From NCBI RefSeq assembly GCF_003730195.1, contig NZ_QWGG01000018.1:1-37389 (forward strand): a DNA stretch of 37,389 bases, given 5' to 3'. A program made the translations under genes and the position numbers. This stretch comes from Halosimplex salinum. GTDB taxonomy: Archaea; Halobacteriota; Halobacteria; Halobacteriales; Haloarculaceae. Positions 1-8,675 of this stretch are shown one piece after another; within the stretch, counting starts at the first letter, position 1; each line of letters starts with the position of its first letter. The notes below the pieces were generated by a model. The model did no database searches. It worked only from the letters and a program-made list of their open reading frames with translations, and was not told the DNA's origin.

Positions 1-117
1 CTGGCGACGTGGCGCCAGCAGGGACGCAATCCCTACGACGAACTCAAGCGAGTTTCCCGAGACAACGAGATGATTTCACGAGCTCAGGCTGTGCCGGCCG
101 TTGAATCTTCGGGGTAA
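1..117 (+). CDS. C-terminal end of a probable transposase (partial, possibly IS66-like)
   Basis: The frame is open from the first base of the window to a TAA at 115-117 and gives 38 residues. The stretch LATWRQQGRNPYDELKRVS followed by a short acidic tail resembles my recollection of the C-terminus of IS66-type transposases, where a conserved 'W..qGrnp...Lkrv' segment occurs. The body of the gene lies outside the window, so the family call is tentative. The end overlaps the 3' end of the convergent 888-residue gene by 34 bases. This could mean that a transposon arrived at that gene's end and supplied its last codons. It may also be a chance open frame. Confidence 0.4.
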   Translation: MATWRQQGRNPYDELKRVSRDNEMISRAQAVPAVESSG

Positions 118-2750
118 ACACGTACAGATATTCTTGTGCCAAATCCTTCTACCTCTCCATCGTATTCACGTACTTTCAGCCACCCAAGATCATCTAATAC
201 CTCTCGAAGATTGAACCGGTCTTCAAACCCAGAAATGTAGCTTTCCTTGAAGTTGGATACTTTCTCAGGATCCAGATCTGACTCAATAATGTAATCTTCT
301 TCTCTACGTTCCAGGATTTCTTGCATTTGGTTATGAAGGGCCAGGAAGACCTCCTTCTTGTACTCTAATTCCTCTATCTCCGATTCTGCAACCCCGGTTT
401 TAGACAATTCTTCCGTGGAAACACTTTCAATCGTTTCCCCTAAATCAGGATAGCTTGGTTTCGCAATATCGATATCGGCCATCGGATTGTCTCCTTCATC
501 TAAATCTTCTAATTCATATCCTTCAGCATCTAGGAAGAGAAGACCCATAGCACAGAAGAACTCCTGTAACCACGTAAAGACAGCAGGCTGACTCACTTGC
601 ACCCCCTTGAAAACGTCTGAGTCCTCCGATTCCCACCTGAATAGGTCAAGGCGGGGATCGGTTAATATCTGGAAATATACCTCTGCCAACTTGTTAAAAC
701 TGTATCTCTTGATAGATTCGCTGAACATAACCTGGAAAACTGACTCAGGAAGGTTACCTGTCTGAACCTCCCTGTAGGCCCAAGCAGCAGCGACAAACCG
801 TGTTTCCTCAAACTCAGACTGAAACCCTTCCACTTTCTCTTGCTGCATCTCCAGCATCTCTAACCGGCTTTTTAACCGATCCAATTCTGGCTGCTCCTGT
901 ATTTCCCTATATCTGGACTGGAATCCCTTCACCAAGTCTTGCTCCCTCTCCAAGAACTCTAATCGATTTTCTAAATTCTCCCAATTCTCTGCTCTCTCTA
1001 ATTCATCGATCCTTCTTCTCAACTCGTAGATCTCAGATTCAGGCCGGACCATCACAAAATCGTCGTCACCCATATTCCACACGTTATTGAACGTCTGCGA
1101 GTCACCTTCCTCAACGGAAAGACGAAGAATATCTTCTAACGTTTCGTAGAAACTCTCGATATCAGAACTCACTCCCTCAACCTCTTCGACTGTGTTGGTA
1201 CGGCCAAGAGCCGCGGTCAACATAGTCAAAATATTATTCATCGAACTCAGAAGACCACTCACAAGACTGTAATCAACGGAGGGCTTGGAGAAAAGAATGC
1301 GATAATATGAGGCATACAAACCAATCGATTTCTCGAACAAGTAGTTCTCTCCTTGGCGGTGGTATGCCAGCGAGAGGCGAAAAATCTCAGCTCGAACTGT
1401 GTTGATCAAGTCAGAGCTCCCAGTCTCCCCGGCGGCCTCCATTATCTGGTAGAACTCACGGTAAATGTGATCCACCAGATCCGAAATCGGAGGAGGAGTG
1501 ACCCCATAGTCTTCGATCACTTCCCGGTTGAGAGTGGTACCATACTGAAGAAGGTCTACGTACAGCTCAAGGTATTTCTCCAGACCAGAGGGATTCAAAT
1601 TGCTAATCGCATTTCTCGTACTCGCACCAATCTGATCTAAATTCCTCTCCATCAAGCGATTGCCAGACTTCCAAGGCCTATCATCACTACAATAAACGGC
1701 TTCAGATAGGCCTTCAGCAAGCCCTCGGGGGACTTCTACAGGATTCACGTTTGTCCCATCGACCGCGACAACATCAACACCCGGTTGCAGCTCTGCTCCA
1801 AGATCTAAGTTGAGTACCAACGCCGATCCCCCGGCTTCATCAAATAAATCGCCGTGCTCTCGACATACTTCGTTCAACTTCTTCAAATCGATGTCAGCGA
1901 TATACCCGTCTAAACCGAGTTCTTGAGCCATGAAGACACGGCCATCCCTGTTAGTTCCCGTTCTCACAAAATCAGGCAGACTACCCTTAAGCAAGTTTTT
2001 CGAAATGGATTGACGGTCTTCCTCCTTTAGCTGAAGATCAATACCGCGCTGAACCTGCTCCACCGACATTTCGTCCATTGGGTCAAAGAAGATCAACCTC
2101 GCAACCCGGTAATACACATATCCAATTCCCAACACAGTGCCTGCAAAGCTGAAAAATGTCGCATCTACAAATAATGGATCCACCTCTTCTGGCGTATGGT
2201 AGAAATAGAGGTATGCAATAAGCCCGGATGAAGCCAACGTGAAATAGATCACCGGCATAATCCGCGAAGATGCAAAGAACTCCTGCACCACACCTTCACG
2301 GTACTCTGTCCGGGAAATCTGCTCCAACAAGAAAATCAAGACAATAAAACTGAGACTGGCAACCGTCAACTGAGCCTGCCAACCTGGCCTAATTAAACCC
2401 GTCTGAACCAAATCAGCCATTGGGAGTCCCAAATACGCCAGCGAAAACACGACGATAAATCCAAGCGGAATAACCCAAAGAAAGCTCCAGTACGTCAATA
2501 TCGACTTCCTGCTCTGAACCAAATTCTTCAACAACCAACGGTAGCCTCTAGACCTGATCTCCTCCCAAAGAGTCTTCAACCGTAGCGAGTTCCACGGGAA
2601 CAAGAATCCAGGATGTCTACGATACAAAGAATCAACGACCGGCCTAACGAAGAAGTAGACAATAGAGATGAGAAAACCTACCATAATTAGGCCTGACAAG
2701 ATCGAATACAACCCTACCGCCCCCAGGTCAACCATCGGGTGATAATTCAA
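84..2750 (-). CDS. Large membrane-anchored coiled-coil protein, function unknown
   Basis: This 888-residue protein has about five hydrophobic segments in the N-terminal quarter (roughly residues 13-35, 90-110, 128-143, 166-185 and 198-217). A long soluble, acidic domain follows. Residues about 585-660 are rich in heptad-like Glu/Leu/Arg repeats (ELRRRIDELERAE and two similar repeats), so a coiled coil is likely. I recognise no catalytic motif. The gene uses more A and T than the operons to its right, including many ATA, AAA and TTA codons, which suggests a separate origin. The ATG at 2750 is the first start before the first hydrophobic segment. It is probably an envelope-anchored sensor, defence or scaffold protein, but no function can be assigned. 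Confidence 0.8.
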   Translation of the reverse strand: MNYHPMVDLGAVGLYSILSGLIMVGFLISIVYFFVRPVVDSLYRRHPGFLFPWNSLRLKTLWEEIRSRGYRWLLKNLVQSRKSILTYWSFLWVIPLGFIVVFSLAYLGLPMADLVQTGLIRPGWQAQLTVASLSFIVLIFLLEQISRTEYREGVVQEFFASSRIMPVIYFTLASSGLIAYLYFYHTPEEVDPLFVDATFFSFAGTVLGIGYVYYRVARLIFFDPMDEMSVEQVQRGIDLQLKEEDRQSISKNLLKGSLPDFVRTGTNRDGRVFMAQELGLDGYIADIDLKKLNEVCREHGDLFDEAGGSALVLNLDLGAELQPGVDVVAVDGTNVNPVEVPRGLAEGLSEAVYCSDDRPWKSGNRLMERNLDQIGASTRNAISNLNPSGLEKYLELYVDLLQYGTTLNREVIEDYGVTPPPISDLVDHIYREFYQIMEAAGETGSSDLINTVRAEIFRLSLAYHRQGENYLFEKSIGLYASYYRILFSKPSVDYSLVSGLLSSMNNILTMLTAALGRTNTVEEVEGVSSDIESFYETLEDILRLSVEEGDSQTFNNVWNMGDDDFVMVRPESEIYELRRRIDELERAENWENLENRLEFLEREQDLVKGFQSRYREIQEQPELDRLKSRLEMLEMQQEKVEGFQSEFEETRFVAAAWAYREVQTGNLPESVFQVMFSESIKRYSFNKLAEVYFQILTDPRLDLFRWESEDSDVFKGVQVSQPAVFTWLQEFFCAMGLLFLDAEGYELEDLDEGDNPMADIDIAKPSYPDLGETIESVSTEELSKTGVAESEIEELEYKKEVFLALHNQMQEILERREEDYIIESDLDPEKVSNFKESYISGFEDRFNLREVLDDLGWLKVREYDGEVEGFGTRISVRVYPEDSTAGTA

Positions 2751-3078
2751 ATTTTGGATTATTAATACCTGTGACTACATCCAGATCTCTATGGCCCCAC
2801 ATTCTTGTCGTTACGGAGAGCCGGGCAGAGTTCCTTGATAAAATTCTCCTCCCGGTCAGTCACAAGTTCCTGATGATTCCGTGCCACTCTGTGAATAAGG
2901 TATATTTTGCTAACCAATATCTCTCTGAGCTCTCTATGCTGTGACCGATACGCGCGCTGTATCTCGCACGGCTACTGGAACATTTCTCGGAACTGGTACG
3001 CTAAGACAGAGCCGTTGAAGCCAGTCTCGGAACATAGTCGGTCGGTTTTTCTCTCCTACTGAAATCGAGAGCGGTTTC
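2751..3078. other. Divergent intergenic region, no assigned gene
   Basis: This 328-base stretch lies between the minus-strand membrane protein gene and the plus-strand DUF6884 operon, so it should hold both promoters. A minus-strand frame at 2789-2971 is open and looks protein-like but has only a TTG start near 2917; it may be a small gene or a remnant. No clear inverted repeat or RNA gene was seen. Confidence 0.4.
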
Positions 3079-3204
3079 ATGCCTACACAGTCACCCACGA
3101 CGACCGAGACGGCGTACTCTGCGTTCGTGCGTCGGTACGGTTTCCCCGGCCCGGAACGTCACACCATCCCCCATCCCCGCTCAACTAGGTGGACGAGTCG
3201 ATGA
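3079..3204 (+). CDS. Possible 41-residue leader protein of the DUF6884 operon
   Basis: An ATG at 3079 opens a 41-residue frame whose TGA (3202-3204) overlaps the ATG at 3201 of the next gene as ATGA. Several neighbouring operon genes are coupled in the same way (for example 4049/4052 and 24070/24073), which is the main support. The sequence contains AYSAFVRRYGFPGPERH and is basic at its end. I recognise no family. It could be a genuine small protein, a leader peptide that couples translation, or chance. Confidence 0.3.
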   Translation: MPTQSPTTTETAYSAFVRRYGFPGPERHTIPHPRSTRWTSR

Positions 3205-4052
3205 GTATCTCGCCGGCGCATCCATCGGTCGAGTCCGCCAACGACCCCGTCTCCCCTACGGGCGAACGGATTCAGCTCAGTGACCTCTCGGATATCTACG
3301 AACACGGGGCGCTCGCTCTCATCGGGTGTGGGGCCGCAAAGCGCAACCCAACCGACGAAAACGACCTCCGCCTAGCCTCGGTCGGTTCCGACGAGTCCTT
3401 CGGCCCCGACTGGACGGACGAAACCGGGCCCGCGTGGAAGGCTCGCGACCTCTACTCCTCGACCTATTTCCGCCTGAAGAAGCAGTTCGCCAGACGCCTC
3501 GCCAGCGTCGAGGGCGGCCGAGACGGCACCAGCCCGTGGGCGATTCTCTCCGCCAAACACCACGTCCTGATGCCCTGGAAGGACGTCAAGTACTACAACA
3601 AATCAATCGACGATCTCGGCGACGACGAAACGAATCCCGATCACCGCGTCGAAAATCCCAATGGCCTCCGCCGGCCTGACGGCCGCGAGATAGTTACAGA
3701 GCTCGACCAGTGGACGCGGCTCGTCGCATTCGGCCTCATAAAGTGGATTGCGTCCTTTCGCGCTGTCCGCGACCCGGCGGAAACGACGAATGCGCAGACG
3801 CTCTTCATCCTCGCCGGTCAGGACTACATCAACCCACTTCGCGACCGCGGCGTCTTCAAATACGGGATTTCGAGGATGACCGGCAATCCCAACCAGCTCA
3901 TCGAATTCCCCCTCGAACCCCGCTTCCTCTTCGAGGAGTTCAACAATGACGGCATCGGTGACCAGATGTGCTGGCTTTCGGACGCCATCGACCAACTCGA
4001 CGAGCCCGTAGCGCCCACAGAGCAGGCGACCTTCGAGGGGTGGTCGCTATGA
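3201..4052 (+). CDS. DUF6884 (YaaA-like) family protein
   Basis: The protein has 283 residues from the ATG at 3201; a GTG at 3189 would add four residues. Family signatures are IGCGAAK (residues 41-47), ARDLYSSTYF (81-90) and ILSAKHHVLMPW (115-126), the pattern of DUF6884/YaaA-like proteins found in phages, plasmids and bacteria. The Lys-rich Cys-containing first motif and the 'SAKHG-like' second motif probably line a nucleic-acid or nucleotide site, but the reaction is unknown. The stop codon overlaps the next start as ATGA, so it is translationally coupled to the zinc-finger gene and lies two genes before a cytosine methyltransferase-like gene. That context favours a role in DNA handling or modification, by inference only. 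Confidence 0.75.
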   Translation: MSISPAHPSVESANDPVSPTGERIQLSDLSDIYEHGALALIGCGAAKRNPTDENDLRLASVGSDESFGPDWTDETGPAWKARDLYSSTYFRLKKQFARRLASVEGGRDGTSPWAILSAKHHVLMPWKDVKYYNKSIDDLGDDETNPDHRVENPNGLRRPDGREIVTELDQWTRLVAFGLIKWIASFRAVRDPAETTNAQTLFILAGQDYINPLRDRGVFKYGISRMTGNPNQLIEFPLEPRFLFEEFNNDGIGDQMCWLSDAIDQLDEPVAPTEQATFEGWSL

Positions 4053-4582
4053 CGGAGAACGCTACTCTTGCAGCCTACACCTCTACCGAGACCGAACTGG
4101 AAGACGCGGCTCCACCGTCGCTCGAAGAACGTCTCCTCGCGGCCGTCTCGACGACGCTCTGTCTCCGCCTCATTCCCGGAACTGGTGATCCCTTCTACCT
4201 CAAGAACCGAGGGAAAGAACGCTATCTCTTCCGTGACGATCACGACCGCTGGTACATCCTCAAGCCGTCGGCAAAGGCTTCCGAGGAGGGCTATATCCGT
4301 TGGGTATTCCTCCCGGAGGATAAGCCCACGTGCCTCGCTCGCACCGGGCTCGAGCATCGCACTGTCGTCGGTTACGACTATGTCCGCCGATCCGAGGCTC
4401 CTGACCCAGTCGAGACTACAGTCACCACGAAGGAACTCACGGCTAGCTGGGGCGAAACAACCTATGAGTGCGGTGCGTGCGGCGAAGACTTCGACGAATC
4501 ACTCGATCACGCGCTCCACTGTTGGGAGGAACATCCGTGGATACCGACGCCTGGCCAGGTTCGTCTCGAACGGGGGAGGTAA
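4049..4582 (+). CDS. Zinc-finger protein, function unknown
   Basis: The ATG at 4049 overlaps the DUF6884 stop. The product has 177 residues. Its C-terminus carries a C2H2-like finger, with Cys141 and Cys144 in CGAC and several possible ligands in HALHCWEEH (His154, His157, Cys158, His162). The middle part (KNRGKERYLFRDDHDRWYIL) looks like a small beta-rich domain. The gene sits between DUF6884 and the cytosine methyltransferase-like gene with almost no spacing, so the three are probably co-expressed. A DNA-binding accessory role is plausible but not shown. Confidence 0.7.
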   Translation: MTENATLAAYTSTETELEDAAPPSLEERLLAAVSTTLCLRLIPGTGDPFYLKNRGKERYLFRDDHDRWYILKPSAKASEEGYIRWVFLPEDKPTCLARTGLEHRTVVGYDYVRRSEAPDPVETTVTTKELTASWGETTYECGACGEDFDESLDHALHCWEEHPWIPTPGQVRLERGR

Positions 4583-4585
4583 CCG

Positions 4586-5320
4586 ATGTCAGTCATCTCA
4601 GATGGCACTATCGGCGACCAAGCTCTCGAAGATCTCTGGGATCGCCCACTCGCGCTCGATCTCTTTGCCGGCGCCGGGGGCGCCTGCCGGGGCCTCCAGA
4701 CGTACGGCCATCACGGGCTCGGCTGGGAAGTTATCGGCATCGACGCTGACCAGCGGAAGGCTCGCTACTACCCTGGCGTCTTCGTCAAGCACGATCTGAC
4801 CGAGGGACTTCCCGAGGTCGTCGACGACTACGCCGACCAGATCGAAGTTGTCTGGGCCTCTGCCCCCTGCAGGTTCGCGACGGATCTTCAATTCGCACGT
4901 TCCGGAGAGAACCTCATCCCGCTCGCCCGCGACCTCTGTCAGGAGATCGATCCGCCGGTGTGGATACTCGAGAACGTGCCGGGTGCTCGCGATCATCTTG
5001 AGAATCCCGTCCAGTTCTGCGGGTCAGCGTTCGGCCTTGGCGTCCGCAAACACCGGCTCTTCGAGACGTCGTTCTTCGCGCACGGGACGCCGTGTTCGCA
5101 CCCCGAGAAGTTCGACTACGCAATCGGCGACCGCGAAGCCCCGGTGACCGGCTACCGGCAGGTCCACGGTCTCTCCCCGCACGCACCGTTGACCGCGAAA
5201 GCCCTACGCGAGGTCATTCCACCTGCCTACATCCACGAACTCCTCGATCAGTACATCCACTACGCCCCGCACACCCACGAAACCGCTCACTCGGCCGACC
5301 ACACTCCAAAATGCCAGTAA
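4586..5320 (+). CDS. Compact C5-cytosine DNA methyltransferase-like protein
   Basis: The 244-residue protein has the ordered motifs of C5-cytosine methyltransferases: SAM-binding DLFAGAGG at 25-32, ASAPCR with the candidate nucleophile Cys95, ENV at 129-131, RKHRLFE at 154-160 (motif VIII), and a motif X-like ending with IPPAYIHEL near 210-220. It is much shorter than typical enzymes (over 300 residues) because little target-recognition sequence lies between motifs VIII and X. Motif IV reads APC instead of PPC. A GGGGGAGG purine run before the ATG could act as ribosome-binding site. No restriction endonuclease is adjacent, so if active it is an orphan methylase or part of a modification operon with DUF6884. 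Confidence 0.8.
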   Translation: MSVISDGTIGDQALEDLWDRPLALDLFAGAGGACRGLQTYGHHGLGWEVIGIDADQRKARYYPGVFVKHDLTEGLPEVVDDYADQIEVVWASAPCRFATDLQFARSGENLIPLARDLCQEIDPPVWILENVPGARDHLENPVQFCGSAFGLGVRKHRLFETSFFAHGTPCSHPEKFDYAIGDREAPVTGYRQVHGLSPHAPLTAKALREVIPPAYIHELLDQYIHYAPHTHETAHSADHTPKCQ

Positions 5321-6021
5321 GACCACCGCTTCCCGACACCGTCTCACTCCCCTCTACTGTGAATGGGTGGGTCTACGACGACGAGGCTTCGTGGAACGCT
5401 CACGTCTGGACAGCTCCCGATGCCCCTCAATCAGTCGCCGTCTTCGACCACTTCGACAAGGTAGCTGTCAAAGCCATCGACGACCGGGTACAAGGCTTCC
5501 ACAACCGCGCTCCGGTCGCGACCGTCGACGCCATGGAGGACGACCGTTCGGCTAGTGTTATCCGAGCTATCGACAAAACCGTCGATTGGATGGAAACTAT
5601 CTCTCCCGGCACTTGGAAGCACCCTGCTGTCAACGAGGCTGTGTTCGACCCACCACCCGGTTACGAACTCACGCACTACTACATCGAGAGCAGAGAGGTG
5701 ATCGTCTACTACCATCGAGAAGGTGCTCGCGAAGGACAGCGACTTACGGGGAGTACGACTGCAGACGGTCTCGAAGTGACCACTGAAACATATCCATACC
5801 TTGTCGTCAAAGCGTGGCGAGGCAGCGGGAACGCTACCGTCGCGCTCGCCCCGTGGGACTATGCACACGAAACTGAGATGGTCGACGTCCGAAATCCACC
5901 CGACAAGTGCGGACTCGACATCGCACTGACGATCGCTCGTGACTATGCTGCCGCCGTACTCGGCGATGACACCGATCCGCCTGCCGTCGGGCAAGCAAAC
6001 CTCACAGCGTGGACACAGTAG
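5311..6021 (+). CDS. Hypothetical protein
   Basis: The ATG at 5311 overlaps the last ten bases of the methyltransferase-like gene and gives 236 residues beginning MPVRPPLPDTVSLP. A longer upstream extension in this frame runs antiparallel to coding sense and is arginine-rich, so it was not used. The protein is acidic and appears soluble, with no cysteines arranged as a zinc site. I recognise no family. Tight overlap on both sides places it in the same operon as the methyltransferase-like gene. Confidence 0.7.
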   Translation: MPVRPPLPDTVSLPSTVNGWVYDDEASWNAHVWTAPDAPQSVAVFDHFDKVAVKAIDDRVQGFHNRAPVATVDAMEDDRSASVIRAIDKTVDWMETISPGTWKHPAVNEAVFDPPPGYELTHYYIESREVIVYYHREGAREGQRLTGSTTADGLEVTTETYPYLVVKAWRGSGNATVALAPWDYAHETEMVDVRNPPDKCGLDIALTIARDYAAAVLGDDTDPPAVGQANLTAWTQ

Positions 6022-6701
6022 TTTACCATCCATACACTGTACAACACATCCCTCACCGAGAGTTTCTCACCCTCCACGAAGAGTGGAGGTTCCATCGATA
6101 TATGCACCAACTTATTCGCGTACTTGTTCCCGGCACCACTCAAGACGACGCCCTCGACCGCGCTCACAGCGCCCTCGACAAACTCGTCGGTGTCGGCATC
6201 GATACTGCCAGTGTCTACGACTACTACGGGACGTTCGATCAGGCGGACTCGCGTTACAAGCTGCACGTCGCAGACATCATCAATGCCGGCAACTCTGAGA
6301 CCGTCGACGAGACAACAGTCCCCCCAGCGTTCCCACTCGACAGCGAGGAGGGACAAGCACTCCTCGATGACGCGCTTGAGGAACAAACAGAGGAGTTCCG
6401 AGATACGTTGTCGAGATTCCAGTCGAAAGTCAACGATCTTTCTGTTGAGGACGTGATGAACAACGTCGACGGAGTACGATTCCACCTAGGACAGCTCGCC
6501 GAATGTCGAGGACCGTCAGTGTACATCTATAACGAATACGGAGGCGGTCTCGTATCACCGACGGCCGTCGACAAATACGTCGATCGCCTACACAACGCCT
6601 CGTCCGGTACTTCCGGCGGCGACGGTGACGCCGCAGCGGCCACAAAAGAAGATGATCAGATGTCCCGGGGATGGCTCGTCCCCGCCGACGTCCATTTCTA
6701 G
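6009..6701 (+). CDS. Hypothetical protein
   Basis: The frame starts with GTG at 6009, overlapping the previous gene by 13 bases; an internal ATG at 6102 is the alternative. The GTG is preferred because the extra residues (REFLTLHEEWRFHRYMHQL) look like normal coding sequence. The 230-residue product is acidic, predicted helical around residues 100-150, and ends with a low-complexity Gly/Ala/Asp linker before a short conserved-looking tail. No known domain was recognised. Confidence 0.65.
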   Translation: MDTVVYHPYTVQHIPHREFLTLHEEWRFHRYMHQLIRVLVPGTTQDDALDRAHSALDKLVGVGIDTASVYDYYGTFDQADSRYKLHVADIINAGNSETVDETTVPPAFPLDSEEGQALLDDALEEQTEEFRDTLSRFQSKVNDLSVEDVMNNVDGVRFHLGQLAECRGPSVYIYNEYGGGLVSPTAVDKYVDRLHNASSGTSGGDGDAAAATKEDDQMSRGWLVPADVHF

Positions 6702-6707
6702 CGCTTT

Positions 6708-7013
6708 ATGCCGAGTGAGCCACAGCTCTTCGAGACGCTTAACGACCCGAATCGGATAGCCTTCCGGGTAGAGCTTCCGGACGGGAAATTAACAGCGTTC
6801 GCGACGACTGGACGGACCGACGTTGCAATCGGCGAGCGGTACTGGAATTCCTACGACGGCGAACTATACCGCGTCACGATCGTCGACGACAAGACGGTCG
6901 AAGCAGTCCTCGAATTCGGCTGTGGGGATATCCCCCGATCAGTCTCCTTCGACTGTGAGTGGTTTACCCCAGACGGTCACTCCCTCCACCACATCGCTCC
7001 GGAGACCGAGTAA
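6708..7013 (+). CDS. Small acidic hypothetical protein
   Basis: The 101-residue protein is predicted to be mostly beta strand (alternating polar and hydrophobic residues, as in RIAFRVELPDGKLTAF). It starts six bases after the previous stop, which supports membership of the same operon. It has no membrane segment or metal site and no family was recognised. Confidence 0.6.
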   Translation: MPSEPQLFETLNDPNRIAFRVELPDGKLTAFATTGRTDVAIGERYWNSYDGELYRVTIVDDKTVEAVLEFGCGDIPRSVSFDCEWFTPDGHSLHHIAPETE

Positions 7014-7040
7014 CCGCCATCACTCTGTCGACTCTTCAGT

Positions 7041-7262
7041 ATGTCAGAACTTGCTTTCCCCGTTCGTGACGGGTCAAAACCAGCACCTCTTGACCATTCC
7101 TCGCTGGCCAGCAACAAACCAACCGAGCTCGCATCGACGATTCGCGCCGGCGATCACATCTTTGAGCGAACCGTCATCGACTCTCGAAGTCGATTCCCAA
7201 TTCCCCAGGTGAAGGCTCAGTACCTCACAAAGCATCCTCGGATAGCTGTTTCTGAAGCCTGA
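7041..7262 (+). CDS. Small hypothetical protein at the edge of an ISH3 insertion
   Basis: The frame encodes 73 residues and is the last plus-strand gene before the ISH3-type transposase. Its 3' end lies close to the region where the insertion element should begin, so the gene may be cut short. No motif was recognised and the coding call is moderate. Confidence 0.45.
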   Translation: MSELAFPVRDGSKPAPLDHSSLASNKPTELASTIRAGDHIFERTVIDSRSRFPIPQVKAQYLTKHPRIAVSEA

Positions 7263-7326
7263 GTTCCACGGCGGAACGGTTGTGCTGGTGGCCTTGACGA
7301 GAAGATCTTCGACGAACCGACGGAGA

Positions 7327-7366
7327 GCTGTCGCTGTCGGCGGCAGCCGCCGCCAACAGCGACAGC
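7327..7366. repeat. Long GC-rich hairpin downstream of the ISH3 transposase
   Basis: An 18-base arm at 7327-7344 (gctgtcgctgtcggcggc) pairs with 7349-7366 with one mismatch and a four-base loop. It lies just past the stop codon of the minus-strand transposase. It could end transcription of that gene or protect against read-through into it; it may also be part of the element's end. Confidence 0.6.
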
Positions 7367-7402
7367 GTCGCCACTCTCAACGAAGGCTAGCCCGGTCGGG
7401 GA

Positions 7403-8569
7403 TTAGCGGGTAAACCGGTCGTCTGGTGGTCGGTTTGCGGGGACGGCCCGACGCGTCGCGAGGGCCGTCCACGCTGCCCGTTGAATCATGTTGATGAACT
7501 CCTTGAACGACCACTTCCAGAGGCGACGCCCCCCACGGCGGGGCGTCGCCACGTATTCCCAGTGTAAATACCGCCAGACGTTCTGTAACAACAAGCTCAC
7601 CACGACGTACAGCAGCCGTACGACCGGATTTTGTGTCGAGGTCGTCGCAATACTTTGCTCGGAGAGTCGGTAGCTGGCCTCGATACCAAAGCGTTTCGCG
7701 TAGTGGTATCGAGCGTCTCGTGGTGAATCGATGAACGGCGCGTCAGCGGCGTAGCCGTGACGCGCCACTCCATGTTCGTCGTACCGTCCATTTTGGTACG
7801 TACAGTCGATGTAGACGGGAAACTCGACGGTCCAGCTGTGACCGTCGAGTTTCGCCGTCATGTCGTGTTGAATCACGCGACTCCAGCCTTCCGAGAGTTC
7901 TTGCTTGATCGTCTGCCCCCAGCGGACGATCGGCATGACGTAGGCGTGGTTGTGTGCCTGAAGCAGCGTCAAACACTTGCTGTCGTAGAATTCGCGGTCA
8001 AGAAAGACGGCCTTGACCTCGAGGTCAAGGCTGTCGAGGATACCGAGAAACTCTGCGAGGACACTGCTGGCGGTGTCGCCGTCTTCGAGACGGCGCACCG
8101 CCAGCGTGTAGCGTTTGTTCTTCACACGCGCGTAGAGTGTGGCGTAGGCGTGGAACGCAGTCGTTCCACGCTTCGCTTGTGAGTGGTACAGGCCGTCTGT
8201 CCCATCTTCGTCGCCGTAGTAGGGCCGCAGGTGGAGGTCTGAAACGACCTCCACCTGCTGGGGAAGGACGTCGAGAACGTCCTTCTGAAGGAGCGCATTT
8301 CCGACTTGCTCAAGCGTCTCAAGGTCGAATTTGGTTCGGAGATGGTAGAGAACCGAATTTTCGTGGGGGGCATCTTCGCTTTTCTCACAGAGCGTTGAGA
8401 CCGAGGTCCCGTCGGCGCACGCGCCGACGAGGACCTCGTAGATGTCTTCAGCATCGATCTCGGCGTTTTCAGCGAGTGTGAGGGTGGCTTCCTCGTCAAG
8501 GGAGTTGACGAGGAAGTTAAGAAGCTGGTCCTCGTGGATTTCACCGTCTGCTTGCTTGGTATTAGACAC
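7403..8569 (-). CDS. ISH3-family transposase (ISH27/ISH51-like)
   Basis: From the GTG at 8569 the product has 388 residues, about the usual length for this family (near 390); a TTG at 8593 would add eight residues. Features typical of ISH3 transposases are the N-terminal KQADGEIHEDQLLNFLVNSL, the core HLRPYYGDEDGTDGLY and FLDREFYD with acidic residues expected for the DDE catalytic triad, and a C-terminal RFGIEASYRL segment with the expected glutamate. The frame is intact, so the element could be active. Clear terminal inverted repeats could not be identified; the ends should lie near 7270-7330 and 8595-8640. Confidence 0.9.
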   Translation of the reverse strand: MSNTKQADGEIHEDQLLNFLVNSLDEEATLTLAENAEIDAEDIYEVLVGACADGTSVSTLCEKSEDAPHENSVLYHLRTKFDLETLEQVGNALLQKDVLDVLPQQVEVVSDLHLRPYYGDEDGTDGLYHSQAKRGTTAFHAYATLYARVKNKRYTLAVRRLEDGDTASSVLAEFLGILDSLDLEVKAVFLDREFYDSKCLTLLQAHNHAYVMPIVRWGQTIKQELSEGWSRVIQHDMTAKLDGHSWTVEFPVYIDCTYQNGRYDEHGVARHGYAADAPFIDSPRDARYHYAKRFGIEASYRLSEQSIATTSTQNPVVRLLYVVVSLLLQNVWRYLHWEYVATPRRGGRRLWKWSFKEFINMIQRAAWTALATRRAVPANRPPDDRFTR

Positions 8570-8675
8570 ACCTTCAGCAAGCAGACGTCTCAACTAACCG
8601 GCTTTGTGATGTACTGAGGCTGTTTACCGACGTCGCGTCATCACTAACATTCAGCTCACTCGAGGAGGCCGTTCA

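Noticed and set aside
2789-2971. Minus-strand frame of about 60 codons upstream of the 888-residue gene
   Set aside because: Only a TTG start is available and no family is seen. It reads protein-like, so a remnant or small gene remains possible, but support is too weak for a feature.
4586-5320. Restriction-modification system
   Set aside because: No restriction endonuclease or specificity subunit is next to any of the three methyltransferase-like genes.
7262-8640. Exact ends of the ISH3 element
   Set aside because: No convincing inverted-repeat pair or target duplication could be found by eye, so no element boundaries were given.
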